Of a DNA stretch of 38,871 nucleotides, positions 8,130 to 19,549 are shown piece after piece. The notes below the pieces were generated by a model that was not told the DNA's origin, did no database searches, and was given only the letters and a program-made list of their open reading frames with translations. The first letter of the stretch is position 1. Each line of letters starts with the position of its first letter. Made by a program: the position numbers and the translations under genes. This DNA is from Gammaproteobacteria bacterium. GTDB lineage: Bacteria > Pseudomonadota > Gammaproteobacteria > Poriferisulfidales > Poriferisulfidaceae. The stretch lies in contig JAPPLD010000007.1 of assembly GCA_028819565.1 (NCBI GenBank), positions 1 to 38,871 on the forward strand, given 5' to 3'.

Positions 8130-9673
8130 TACCGGTGCCGTAATCGGTCGAGGAGAGCATCCAGGGTGTGCCCAAGAGCCGGCACTGACGAATCCTGCAA
8201 TGCCTCCGCCAAAGAGCGTGACAGGCGCTTGCCGTATTCCACCCCGAACTGGTCGAAAGCGTTGATCCCCCAGAACACGGCCACCGAAAACGTCACATGT
8301 TCGAACAATGCCAGTAGCGCCCCGACCCGCCGCGGGCTCAGATCTTCCAACAGGAACAGCGTGCTTGGCCGGTCTCCGGGATGCACGTAGTGCCCGGGTG
8401 CCACTCCGGCGGCTGGTTCCACTTCTTCAGAAGTTCGTCCTGAAGCCAACAGATCCAACTGGGACAAGCACTGGGCCAGCAACGCTCGTTCGCGTTCATC
8501 TTCCAAGTCGCCCCGTGCGATGATCGCGTCCACCGGTACGACCTGCGACCCCTGGTGCAATAGCTGGAAGAACGCATGGGCGCCGTCATTGGCGGAGCCG
8601 CCCCACACGACCGGCGCCGCAATCTCCTGCAATTCACCGTGCATGTCCGCACGTTTGCCCAAGCTTTCCATCTGCAACTGCTGCAGGAACCTTGGCAGCG
8701 TACGCAAGCCGTGGTTGTACGGAAGAACCGCCCGCGTCGCCGCACCCAGGAACGTGTGGTTCCAGAGCATCAGCAGCGCCAACAGCAAGGGGACGTTGGA
8801 CTCCGCCTCCGCCTCCCTGAAATGTTCATCCACCGCGTGGGCGCCTGCAAGCAATTGTTCAAACGCATCCCAGCCAGCATGCAGCACGACCGGCAAGCCG
8901 ACCGTCGACCAGACCGAGTAGCGGCCACCAACCCCTTCCCAGAACGGGAAGATCCGCTGCGCGTCGATGCCGCTCTCCCGCGCGCGGTCGGTTGCGGCCG
9001 TGGTTGCCGCAAAATGCTCCATCACCTCCCCGGATTCCACCCCTTGTTCCACGAGCCACTGTTTGGCCGCCGAAAAATTCCGCTGGGTCTCTTCGGTAGT
9101 AAATGTCTTGGAAGCGACGATGAAAAAGGTCTGATTCGCATCGCAGCCATGCAGCGCGGCGTTCAGTTCCTCAGGGTCCAGCGTGGATGCGAAGCGGACA
9201 TCCGGTGCGCCGGATGCACGGGGAAACGTCTCGCACAACATCCGCGGGCCCAAATCCGAACCACCGATCCCGAGGTTGACGACCGTTCGCCAACGTGTGG
9301 TGCAAGTTTCCGCAAATTCGCGCATCCGCTGGTGCTGTCGATGCACTTCCGACAGAATATCGGCTCCTTCCACAACCAGGCCCTCCGGGCGCGGATCACG
9401 CAGTGCCGGGTGCAATGCTGGACGATTCTCCGTTTCGTTCACCGGCATGCCGGCGAACAGATCGGAGCGGGCCGAGTCCACCTGCCCCGCCACGCAAAGC
9501 AAGTCCGCCCAGGCTGCAGCATCCAACTTCTGGCGCGAGGCGTCGATGTAAATGCCCTCGATATCGCGGCACAGGAAGGAACGTTTCCGGTCTTCCGCAA
9601 ACAGGGTCCGAAGCGGAATTTTCCGCAGGCGTTCCGCATGACGGAAAAGGGATTCCGGATAAAGGTCAGGCAT
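8129..9673 (-). CDS. pgi: Glucose-6-phosphate isomerase
   Basis: The 514-residue product interconverts glucose-6-phosphate and fructose-6-phosphate. Clear family motifs are GIGGSDLGPRML, the phosphate-binding SKTFTTEETQRN, and near the C-terminus FWGINAFDQFGVEYGK with the catalytic Lys region. The active-site stretch WGEPGTNGQH of E. coli-type enzymes reads WGGSANDGAH here, so the usual Glu is Gly; I do not know how common this is. It is the first gene of an operon with the phosphatase and GT81 synthase. A divergent ppc lies 67 bases away, with a perfect -10 for ppc in between. Confidence 0.93.
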   Translation of the reverse strand: MPDLYPESLFRHAERLRKIPLRTLFAEDRKRSFLCRDIEGIYIDASRQKLDAAAWADLLCVAGQVDSARSDLFAGMPVNETENRPALHPALRDPRPEGLVVEGADILSEVHRQHQRMREFAETCTTRWRTVVNLGIGGSDLGPRMLCETFPRASGAPDVRFASTLDPEELNAALHGCDANQTFFIVASKTFTTEETQRNFSAAKQWLVEQGVESGEVMEHFAATTAATDRARESGIDAQRIFPFWEGVGGRYSVWSTVGLPVVLHAGWDAFEQLLAGAHAVDEHFREAEAESNVPLLLALLMLWNHTFLGAATRAVLPYNHGLRTLPRFLQQLQMESLGKRADMHGELQEIAAPVVWGGSANDGAHAFFQLLHQGSQVVPVDAIIARGDLEDERERALLAQCLSQLDLLASGRTSEEVEPAAGVAPGHYVHPGDRPSTLFLLEDLSPRRVGALLALFEHVTFSVAVFWGINAFDQFGVEYGKRLSRSLAEALQDSSVPALGHTLDALLDRLRHR

Positions 9674-9704
9674 GCCGAGAGGTCCGGGTCGAGGGTGCGC
9701 CTAG

Positions 9705-9710
9705 TATAAT
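9705..9710 (+). promoter_or_regulatory. Consensus -10 element upstream of ppc
   Basis: TATAAT at 9705-9710 lies 30 bases before the ppc start in the pgi-ppc divergent gap. No good -35 is seen 16-18 bases upstream, so an activator or another promoter type may be involved. Confidence 0.4.
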
Positions 9711-9740
9711 GGGCGGCTCAAACTTCACCGCCTTTTCTTT

Positions 9741-12536
<2,796 letters not shown>

Positions 12537-12537
12537 C

Positions 12538-12918
12538 TCAGGCCGCCTGGACCGGAATCTTGTGGGTGATGCGCTCGATGCGGTTGCCCGCGCCTAAGTA
12601 AACGAGGACGGGCTTGAAGTCCGCCACTTCCTCCGGTTCCAGTTGCGCGTAGGCGGCAATGATGACCTGATCCCCTGGCGATGCCTTGTGCGCCGCCGCA
12701 CCATTCACCGAAATGATCCGGCTGCCGTGGCGGGCCTGAATGGCGTAGGTCGTCAGCCGCTCTCCGTTGGTAATGTTGTACAGGTCGATCTGCTCGTACT
12801 CGCTGATACCGGCCGCTTCCAGCAACTCGCCATCAATCGCGCACGAACCATCGTAGTCCGGCTCGACATGAGTCACTGTTGTCTGATGCAGGCGGGCACG
12901 GAGGAAAGTCAGTTTCAT
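12538..12918 (-). CDS. panD: Aspartate 1-decarboxylase proenzyme
   Basis: The 126-residue product makes beta-alanine for pantothenate. It is a pyruvoyl enzyme matured by self-cleavage at Gly24-Ser25, visible in YDGSC (residues 22-26). Length and the HKIP end fit the family. It is downstream of panB-panC on the same strand, but an acyltransferase-like remnant and a hydrolase fragment now separate it from panC. An original panB-panC-panD order is therefore likely but inferred. Confidence 0.95.
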   Translation of the reverse strand: MKLTFLRARLHQTTVTHVEPDYDGSCAIDGELLEAAGISEYEQIDLYNITNGERLTTYAIQARHGSRIISVNGAAAHKASPGDQVIIAAYAQLEPEEVADFKPVLVYLGAGNRIERITHKIPVQAA

Positions 12919-12982
12919 ATCCGAATTTTAGCAAATGGGCTTTTCGCGGCAAAATGCCCCTGCGAGACAACACATGGGCAGC

Positions 12983-14380
12983 CTATCGCCCCGATACCTT
13001 TATCCAGTGATGACGGCGCTGGAACGGATAGCCCGGCAGTGAGATTCGGCGCCGTGCCTCTCCCGCGAACAGCCCCTGGAAGGAAATCGGCAGTCCCGCC
13101 TCGTACACCTCCGCCACGGCCCCCATGAATTTCCGGTAAATGTCCTCCACCGGTTCGTCACCGGACGGTTCGTGCAAGCTCGAGATCAGCGCTGGCTCCC
13201 CCGCATCTCCCGCCGATTCTGGCCAGGCAGAAGCGAGCATGGGGTCAAATGCCTCGCGCGGGCCGATTTCCACCAGCCCCTCGATTCCAAAATCCGACAG
13301 TGCCTCGGCACATTTCTTGAGTTCCGCCGGCTTGCTCGCTTGCTCGCGCCAGTATGTTGCGTCGAGTATTTCGTCGGGTCCGACCGTTCGACCCATTGTG
13401 CTGCTGATCAGAGTGATCGACGGCGGCGCGATCGCAATATCCGAGAAAATCGTTTCCAATTCATCCGCGCCACGCGCTGCCGCAAACAGCAAGCCATCCT
13501 TCAGACTAAATACTCCCGCCGCCTGCGCTGCCGCAATTTCCCCGAGATCATGGCCAATCACCGCGCTCGGGCGAACCCCCATGCTCAGCCACCATGCCGT
13601 AAGCGCGCATTCCAGCGCATAGATAGCCGGTTGTGCCCATGCCGGATCGTCCAGACTTCCTTTCGAGTCAGCTCGACCGAACATCACATCCAGCAGCGAA
13701 ACTCCCCGTTCTTCTTGAAGCCAGGCATCGCATTGATCCAGCACCACCCGTATCACCGGCTCACTCCGATACAGCGCTTCTCCCATCCCGACCCGCTGGC
13801 TGTCCTGCCCGGTGTACACGAACGCGGCTTTCGCCGCCACTCGCGGTTCCGATCCCTCGCCCGCTTCTACTAGCGCCTCCAGCCCGTCCCTCAAGGAGCC
13901 AGCATCGCTGAACACCACACCTGCGCGGTGAGTGAAATGACTTCGCCCTATCCCGGCCGTCCACGTCATATCGGCAAGCAATTGGTCTAGGGTTTCACCT
14001 TCTTCGGAAAGCTCCTCCGCGTGATCGTCGAGCCATGACCGGTATTCTCCTGCCAACTCTCCAAGTGCTGCATGCGACTTTCCGGAGAGGGGCAGGATTC
14101 TTGCCGCGCGCGGGTCGAATTCTTCTGCCCCCGTGAATACGAAGCGCAACTCATGGAATACGGCCGGAGTTTCTTTCCGCTGCTCGATCTCGATCTTGTC
14201 GCCTGTCCGAAGAAGATCATCGGCGCCGACCCCACCTTGCCGCACTCGTACCTGCCCACGCTCGACCAGCGGTCCGCCTATGAAGTGGACTACGATTTCA
14301 TCCCTGAAACGACGCATCTGCTTCAACTGGAAAAACCCGAGGAGTGCGTTGCCGTGACCCGCGAGTTTCTCGAACGCCAC
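12983..14380 (-). pseudogene. Polyketide synthase acyltransferase-domain fragment, active-site Ser replaced
   Basis: The frame is open for 465 codons, but the first 90 or so are antisense to a hydrolase fragment and look spurious. From about residue 94 (ILPLSGKSHAAL, near base 14100) it reads as a type I PKS KS-AT linker. The AT domain follows (FVYTGQDSQRVGMG, then GHDLGE) and a post-AT linker ends in LPGYPFQRRHHWI. No ketosynthase, dehydratase or carrier domain flanks it. The AT nucleophile motif GHSxGE reads GHDLGE, with Asp encoded at 13549-13547, so it cannot act as a normal AT. It lies between panC and panD. Best read as a stranded module fragment; a repurposed protein is possible because the frame stays open. 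Confidence 0.7.
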
Positions 14381-14392
14381 GACCTCGCATAG
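14120..14392 (+). pseudogene. 3' fragment of an alpha/beta hydrolase gene
   Basis: The plus-strand frame (open from 14072, stop at 14392) codes for a tail typical of alpha/beta hydrolases. It has a beta strand with the acidic residue region (ACPKKIIGADPTLPHSYLP), then the catalytic-His segment IPETTHLLQLEKPEE and a closing helix REFLERHDLA. The nucleophile Ser elbow and the N-terminal half are absent. Homology fades near base 14120, where the PKS fragment on the opposite strand begins, so a recombination junction joins the two. It is presumably not functional. The left boundary is approximate. Confidence 0.55.
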
Positions 14393-14417
14393 CGCCCCTT
14401 GCCAAATTGCCTAGGTC

Positions 14418-15263
14418 TTACAACAAGGCCGGGCCGAAACGGACGACATCCAACAACCGCACTCCCGACAACCGCGCCGCAGCCAGAATGACGAGATCCC
14501 GGTCGGTTGGGGCTGGCCGGCACAGGGAATCCGCTTCACGCACCTCGACATAGTCCGGTTCAAATCCCAACTCGACCAAGTTTTCAAGCGCCTGCCGTTG
14601 CGCCTGCTCGACATCAAGTCCGTCCTTGATTGATTCTGCGGCCGCTTCCAGGATCCGGTGCAATCCGGCAGCCTGTTCACGCGACTGGGGGTCCAGCCTT
14701 CGGTTTCGCGAACTCATGGCAAGACCGCCCGGCTCACGTACGACCGGAGCAGCGACAATTCGGATCGGCGGCTGGCATTCCGCCGCCAAGCGCCGTACCA
14801 GCGTCAATTGTTGGTAATCCTTCTCGCCGAACACGCCAACCGTCGGTGTTGTCTGGTCGAACAGCCGGCTGACTACCGCCGCCACCGCCGTCAGGTGCCC
14901 CGGGCGATACTGACCCTCCAGCACATCCGTCAAACCCGGTATCTCGAACGCCTCCAGCCGGGGAGGCTCGCCGCCCCAGATTTCCTGCTCGTCCGGGGCA
15001 TACGTCAGGTCGACTCCCGCTTGGCGCAGGCGTTCAAAGTCCTCTTCTTCTTCGCGGGGATAGTTGGCGAAATCCTCCGGGTCATCGAACTGGTGTCGGT
15101 TGACGAAAACGGTGGCCAGTACGATTCCGGGGCACTGCCGCGCATGTTCGACCAGACTCAGGTGCCCGGCGTGCAGGCCACCCATGGTCGGCACCAAGAT
15201 TCGTTCTTCGGGCTGCCGGGTCAGCGCGGCCTCAAGTTGCGCCGCCGTGCGGCACAGGATCAT
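14418..15263 (-). CDS. panC: Pantothenate synthetase
   Basis: The 281-residue product condenses pantoate and beta-alanine with ATP. Motifs are the nucleotide-binding VPTMGGLHAGHLSL (HxGH), FGEKDYQQL, and SSRN before the C-terminal domain. The usual VFVNPTQF reads VFVNRHQF. The start at 15263 overlaps the panB stop (ATGA). An open extension upstream to 15488 lies inside panB and has no PanC character. Coupled translation with panB is expected. Confidence 0.94.
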   Translation of the reverse strand: MILCRTAAQLEAALTRQPEERILVPTMGGLHAGHLSLVEHARQCPGIVLATVFVNRHQFDDPEDFANYPREEEEDFERLRQAGVDLTYAPDEQEIWGGEPPRLEAFEIPGLTDVLEGQYRPGHLTAVAAVVSRLFDQTTPTVGVFGEKDYQQLTLVRRLAAECQPPIRIVAAPVVREPGGLAMSSRNRRLDPQSREQAAGLHRILEAAAESIKDGLDVEQAQRQALENLVELGFEPDYVEVREADSLCRPAPTDRDLVILAAARLSGVRLLDVVRFGPALL

Positions 15264-16048
15264 GGGAAAGATCCGGAATGAACTGCTTCGACATAGGCCC
15301 GGACTGCATCCGCGACACCACGGCCCGAATTCATGAAACTGCGGGCGTGTTTTGGAGCCGGGTCGGTCAACCCCAACAGGTCGTACAGCACCAGGATCTG
15401 TCCGTCGCAGGCCGCGCCGGAACCGATGCCGATCACCGGGATTCCCGCTTGTTCGGTAATTTCCGCAGCCAGGTTGTCGACCACGCACTCCACCAACAGC
15501 AGGTCTGCGCCCGCTTGTTCCAGCGCGAGCGCCGTTTCCTGCAGTTCATCCGCCTCTTCAGAAGTGCGCCCGTGTCGCCGGATGCCAGTCAATTTGGTCA
15601 GGCTCTGCAGGCGAAGCCCCAGGTGCGCACAGACTGGGGTACCTTGATCGGACAGGGCGCGGACGATTTCGACCTGATCCTGGGAGGCCTCAAGTTTGAC
15701 CACCTGCGCGCCGCCCTCCTGCACCAACCGCATGGCATTGGCTTGCGCCATGGGAACATCGCAGCAACTCATATACGGCAGGTCGCTGATTAGCAGAGCG
15801 CGCTGAATGCTGCGGGCAACGCATTGCGTGTGGTAGACCATGTCGTCCATGGTCACCGGCTGAGTGTTGGGATGCCCCTGAATAACCATGCCAAGGGAGT
15901 CTCCGACCAAGATGAATTCCACTCCACATGCATCAAGCACGCGCGTGAATGTCGCATCGTAGGCCGTCAGGCCGGCAAAACGATCCCCGCCCTCCCGAGC
16001 CATCCGGTGCAGGGTATCAAGCGTTACGGAGGAATCCGGCATGCTCAT
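15260..16048 (-). CDS. panB: 3-methyl-2-oxobutanoate hydroxymethyltransferase
   Basis: The 262-residue enzyme makes ketopantoate from alpha-ketoisovalerate and methylenetetrahydrofolate. Family marks are LTAYDATFTRVLD, the metal-binding LVGDSLGMVIQGH, KLEA, and GIGSGAACDGQILV. Start is ATG 16048 or, two codons later, ATG 16042. It follows the folK fusion by two bases and overlaps panC, so pcnB-folK-panB-panC is one transcription unit. The folate-linked substrate gives a loose metabolic tie to folK. Confidence 0.95.
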   Translation of the reverse strand: MSMPDSSVTLDTLHRMAREGGDRFAGLTAYDATFTRVLDACGVEFILVGDSLGMVIQGHPNTQPVTMDDMVYHTQCVARSIQRALLISDLPYMSCCDVPMAQANAMRLVQEGGAQVVKLEASQDQVEIVRALSDQGTPVCAHLGLRLQSLTKLTGIRRHGRTSEEADELQETALALEQAGADLLLVECVVDNLAAEITEQAGIPVIGIGSGAACDGQILVLYDLLGLTDPAPKHARSFMNSGRGVADAVRAYVEAVHSGSFP

Positions 16049-16050
16049 AT

Positions 16051-17232
16051 CTACGTCATCGAGTCGGCTGGAGCCATATCATCCAGCATCCCCTCCGGTT
16101 GGCTCGGATCCAGAAAATACTGGCCGGGTTGGGTCATGCCATCCAGCGCAACCAGCAGGCTCTGGTAGTCCTGGAGGCTTTCCGCCAGATTGGCGCAGGA
16201 AGTATCGACCGTCAGCACAGTTCCAGAGTAATTGCGGAAATGTTCCGCCATCAATGCCGACAGCGCTTCCAGGAACTCTGGGCGCACCGCGCGTTCGAAC
16301 GACCGCCCCCGCATTGCGATGCGTTCCAGTAAAACTGACACCGGCGCCTGCAGGTAGATAACCAAGTCCGGACGTGGAAGCCCGGCGGACATATGAGTGT
16401 ACAAGCTAAGCCACAGGTCATATTCGTCGCCCTGAAGCGATAGTCTGGAAAACCAGTCGCTTTTCTCGAATACGTAATCCGAGAAGGTGCGCTGTTGGAA
16501 CAAATCCACCTGGTTCAATTGCTGCAACTGGCTGGCCCGACTGGTCAGGAAGTGCAACTGGGTTGCCAGCGCCGTTTTTTCAGGGGCTTCGAAAAAATCC
16601 TTGAGAAAAGGGTTTTCCTGGTAATTCTCCAGTATCAGCCGACCATTGAAATCGGCTGCCAGACGGTTGCACAACGTGGTCTTGCCGACGCCTATCGGCC
16701 CCTCCACCGCAATCAGGCGTGCCGAGTCGGGCAGGCTTTGGCAAGCCCCCACCCGATCCACCCGGGAATACTTGCACTCCCGTAGCAACTTGGAGACCGT
16801 GCCCCGCCCAGGCACCTCCAGATCCGCGTCCAGTTCCTGCAGCGGAGCCAGTACAAACGCCCGCTCATGCAGGCCCGGATGCGGCAACGTCAGGGTCTTG
16901 CTGTCAAAACGTTCCTGCCCCCACAAGAGCAGGTCCAGGTCCAATGTCCGCGATGCCCAGCGCTCGCGTTGTTCTTTTCGCCCGTGCTGACGTTCGATCG
17001 CTTGAAGTTCATGAAGCAACTGCTCGGGCTTCAGATCAGTTTCGACCTGCACGACCGCATTGATATAGTCTGGCTGGTCCAGCCCACCCATCGGCGGGCT
17101 CCGGTACAGACCCGAAGAGGCACACAGGCGGACCTGAGCAAGCTGCCCCAGTTCGCGCACCGCGGAGCGGACTTGCTCGGTTGGCCCGTCCAGATTGCTG
17201 CCGAGCCCGATGTAAATGTCTCCCCGAGACAC
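16051..17232 (-). CDS. folK: FolK (HPPK)-deoxynucleoside kinase fusion
   Basis: The 393-residue protein joins two enzymes. Residues 1 to about 160 are 6-hydroxymethyl-7,8-dihydropterin pyrophosphokinase: YIGLGSN at the start, RSPPMGGLDQPDYINAVV, and WASRTLDLDLLLWG with the catalytic Asp pair, then LPHPGLHERAFVLAPL. From about residue 170 it is a deoxynucleoside kinase of the dGK/dAK/TK2 type: P-loop VEGPIGVGKTTL, the DYVFEKSDWF motif, and a lid region with RGRSFE. The first makes a folate precursor; the second phosphorylates deoxynucleosides in salvage. No stop or frameshift separates them. pcnB lies two bases upstream and panB two bases downstream. Domain calls are strong; the kinase substrate is not decided. 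Confidence 0.9.
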   Translation of the reverse strand: MSRGDIYIGLGSNLDGPTEQVRSAVRELGQLAQVRLCASSGLYRSPPMGGLDQPDYINAVVQVETDLKPEQLLHELQAIERQHGRKEQRERWASRTLDLDLLLWGQERFDSKTLTLPHPGLHERAFVLAPLQELDADLEVPGRGTVSKLLRECKYSRVDRVGACQSLPDSARLIAVEGPIGVGKTTLCNRLAADFNGRLILENYQENPFLKDFFEAPEKTALATQLHFLTSRASQLQQLNQVDLFQQRTFSDYVFEKSDWFSRLSLQGDEYDLWLSLYTHMSAGLPRPDLVIYLQAPVSVLLERIAMRGRSFERAVRPEFLEALSALMAEHFRNYSGTVLTVDTSCANLAESLQDYQSLLVALDGMTQPGQYFLDPSQPEGMLDDMAPADSMT

Positions 17233-17234
17233 GA

Positions 17235-18539
17235 TTATCTCCGCCGACGGCGACGACGGCGTCGGGGGGTGTCGCTGGGCCCCGTTTCGTACTTTTCCTG
17301 AGCCCGTGTCCAGGCTTGGTAAGCCCCCTGCAGTCGCTCGTCCCTCAACGCGCGCAACCCGAGGAAATCATATGCCGCACGAAATGTGTTGCGCGACATC
17401 ACCCGTTCAGGGTGACCACGCGGGCCTGCTTCCAACTGCGGCTGGCGAACCCAGATCTCGCGGATCACCTGGGCATGACGAAATGGAATGCTGATGGTTC
17501 GTGCCTGATGCTCCAGGGCCCGGTCGGCGCAAATCGCAAACGCGTCGCGAGGACTGAATTCCCCCGGCTCCAGTTCATCCAGCAGTTGGCGTACATACGG
17601 CCACATCAGTACCGCGTAGGCGAAGGCCGGGGAGACCGGCATGCCTGTGCGCACCCGTTCGTCCGTATTCTCCAGTGCCAAGCGGATAAACTCCAGATCC
17701 TCCGGATGATCGCGCTCCAAGGCCGCCTCCGTGCGCGGAAACAGCTGGTGCAGCAACCCTTTTTCACGCAACAGGTCAAATGTACGCACAGCCGCGCCGC
17801 TATGCAGGAGCTTGATCCCCTCGTCGAACAGCCGGGCTGGCGAAATAGCGTCAAGCAAATCCGCCAATTCGGGGATCAGTTGCTCCATGACCGGATCCAT
17901 CTGGAAGTCGAGCTTGGCCGCAAAGCGCACCGCGCGCAGCAACCGAACCGGATCCTCGCGGAAGCGCACCGCAGGCTTGCCAATCATGCACAGGCGACGC
18001 TGCTTCAAGTCCTCCACGCCACCGACGAAGTCCAGCACGGTATTCCGGGTCGGGTCGTAGAACAGGGAGTTGGCCGTGAAATCCCGTCGCAGTGCGTCGC
18101 GATCGACTGTCCCATACGCATTGTCGCGCAGGATCCTCCCTCCCAAGGTCACCGAAACATGGGCACGCCCGGAACGCGAGCGGTGCCCACCCCGGAATGT
18201 CGCGACTTCAATCAGGTCGCGACCCACGTACACGTGCGCAAGCCGGAACCGCCGGCCGACGATGCGGCAACGGTCGAACAGGTTCTTCACCTGTTCAGGG
18301 CGGGCGTCCGTGGCGATGTCGAAGTCTTTCGGGTGCAGGCCCAGCATCAGGTCGCGCACGCTACCCCCGACGATATAGGCCTCGTAGCCTCCCTCCACCA
18401 GGACTTCCACCACGCGCCGGGCAGACCTGGAAACCTCCGAAGGATTGATGCCGTGTTCGTCGGCTTCCACGACCCGGGGATTGCCGTTGGTGCGTTTCTT
18501 TACGGCATCGGATAGGCGGTTGAATAGCTTTTTGGCCAT
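17235..18539 (-). CDS. pcnB: Poly(A) polymerase I
   Basis: The 434-residue product adds 3' poly(A) tails that target RNA for decay. It carries the nucleotidyltransferase head with GGSVRDLMLGLHPKDFDIAT (catalytic Asp pair), then RRDFTANSLFY, FVGGVEDLK, and RFREDPVRLLRAVRFAAKL, which are the hallmarks separating bacterial PAP/CCA enzymes. E. coli-like PAP I features include the N-terminal basic stretch and a C-terminal run of nine Arg residues. The Arg codons form a GC-rich simple-sequence stretch at 17238-17264. It heads the pcnB-folK-panB-panC unit. Confidence 0.93.
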   Translation of the reverse strand: MAKKLFNRLSDAVKKRTNGNPRVVEADEHGINPSEVSRSARRVVEVLVEGGYEAYIVGGSVRDLMLGLHPKDFDIATDARPEQVKNLFDRCRIVGRRFRLAHVYVGRDLIEVATFRGGHRSRSGRAHVSVTLGGRILRDNAYGTVDRDALRRDFTANSLFYDPTRNTVLDFVGGVEDLKQRRLCMIGKPAVRFREDPVRLLRAVRFAAKLDFQMDPVMEQLIPELADLLDAISPARLFDEGIKLLHSGAAVRTFDLLREKGLLHQLFPRTEAALERDHPEDLEFIRLALENTDERVRTGMPVSPAFAYAVLMWPYVRQLLDELEPGEFSPRDAFAICADRALEHQARTISIPFRHAQVIREIWVRQPQLEAGPRGHPERVMSRNTFRAAYDFLGLRALRDERLQGAYQAWTRAQEKYETGPSDTPRRRRRRRRR

Positions 18540-18711
18540 AAACAGGCGTTTGCTCCAACAGGAACTGGCGGGTTTGACATTTTACCGCCTCGGGCTAAAG
18601 ATAGCCTTCCCGCCCGATTCTGCCGAGTCATATTGAGAGGTTTCAGTTTTCATTCGTCTGTAACACATTGAAAATACTATATACTTGAAAAAGTTACTTG
18701 GCCGTCAATTT

Positions 18712-19488
18712 ATGGCAAGCAGATACAGGTTCGAAATTGCCACTCAGGCCTTCGTCATTACCGAATGCCAGCGCCTCCGCTACCAGGTTTTCGCACTGGA
18801 AATGGGGGCATCCCTGGAAAGTGCCGCAGAGCAGATCGATTCGGATTCCTATGACCCGTTCTGCCGCCATTTGACCGTCTCCGACACGGTCACCGGGGAT
18901 ATCGTGGCTTGCACCCGGGTCCTTTCGGACGAAGATGTCCCGCAGGCTGGGGGCTTCTACACACAATCGGAATTCAAACTGGGCCGATTGCGCAGCCTTC
19001 CCGGGAAGAAACTGGAAGTCGGCCGCACCTGCGTGCATCCCGACCATCGCAACGGCGGAGCCATTACCTGTTTGTGGCTCGGTCTTGCGGAATTTATGCT
19101 GTCCCGAGGCTACGAACATCTGTTCGGATGTGCCAGTGTGGACATGTCGGACGGAGGCCACCAGGCTCACGCCATCTACCAGAACGCGCTGGAACGCGGC
19201 TTGGTCAATCTAGACTTGGATGTCCACCCTCGCTCCCCTCTACCCAAACCGGATCAGTTCACCGTGAATGCGTCCATCGAGCTTTCCGATTCGGTTCGGG
19301 AAATCCTGCCGCCTTTGCTGAAAGCCTACCTGAACCTCGGTGCAGAAATCTGCGGCAAACCCTGCTGGGATAAAAAATTCAACGTGGCCGATATGCTGGT
19401 ATTGGTCAATCGCACCAACATCGCGCCCCGTTACGTCCGCCGCTTCCTCAAAGCCATCCAGACACCAGCAAATACATACCAGGCTTGA
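18712..19488 (+). CDS. OlsB/FeeM-like N-acyltransferase (GNAT fold)
   Basis: The 258-residue protein resembles the acyltransferase group that includes ornithine-lipid synthase OlsB, FeeM-type N-acyl amino acid synthases and exosortase-associated acyltransferases. Typical segments are LRYQVFALEMGA near the N-terminus, the core VGRTCVHPDHRNGGAI, FGCASVDMSD, and near the end VLVNRTNIAPRYVRRFLKA. It probably moves an acyl chain from acyl-ACP to an amine, which may yield an amino-lipid; no OlsA partner is nearby. ATG at 18712 is preferred to a TTG at 18685, since neither has a strong ribosome site and the family homology starts after the ATG. The 144-base gap to pcnB is AT-rich and probably holds divergent promoters. 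Confidence 0.65.
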   Translation: MASRYRFEIATQAFVITECQRLRYQVFALEMGASLESAAEQIDSDSYDPFCRHLTVSDTVTGDIVACTRVLSDEDVPQAGGFYTQSEFKLGRLRSLPGKKLEVGRTCVHPDHRNGGAITCLWLGLAEFMLSRGYEHLFGCASVDMSDGGHQAHAIYQNALERGLVNLDLDVHPRSPLPKPDQFTVNASIELSDSVREILPPLLKAYLNLGAEICGKPCWDKKFNVADMLVLVNRTNIAPRYVRRFLKAIQTPANTYQA

Positions 19489-19520
19489 AGCCCACTCCCG
19501 GGCACCCCCTGATGTAGAAT

Positions 19521-19538
19521 ATTAGGCTTCAGCCTAAT
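19521..19538 (+). promoter_or_regulatory. Perfect palindrome before the ferredoxin gene (operator candidate)
   Basis: ATTAGGCT (19521-19528) and AGCCTAAT (19531-19538) form a perfect 8-bp inverted repeat separated by TC. It directly follows TAGAAT (19515-19520), which could serve as a -10 box, and ends 11 bases before the ATG. Placement over the likely transcript start fits a repressor site. It could instead be a short hairpin in the leader. Confidence 0.4.
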
Positions 19539-19549
19539 CGGGATTTCGG

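Noticed and set aside
8576-9709. Long open frame on the plus strand opposite pgi
   Set aside because: It is antisense to a clear isomerase gene, has no recognisable motif, and is explained by GC-rich codon bias.
15264-15488. N-terminal extension of PanC
   Set aside because: It lies inside panB in another frame and has no PanC similarity; the ATGA overlap marks the real start.
17181-18515. Open frame of about 440 codons opposite pcnB
   Set aside because: It mirrors pcnB, whose motifs are unambiguous, and its protein is rich in His, Arg and Gln without domains.
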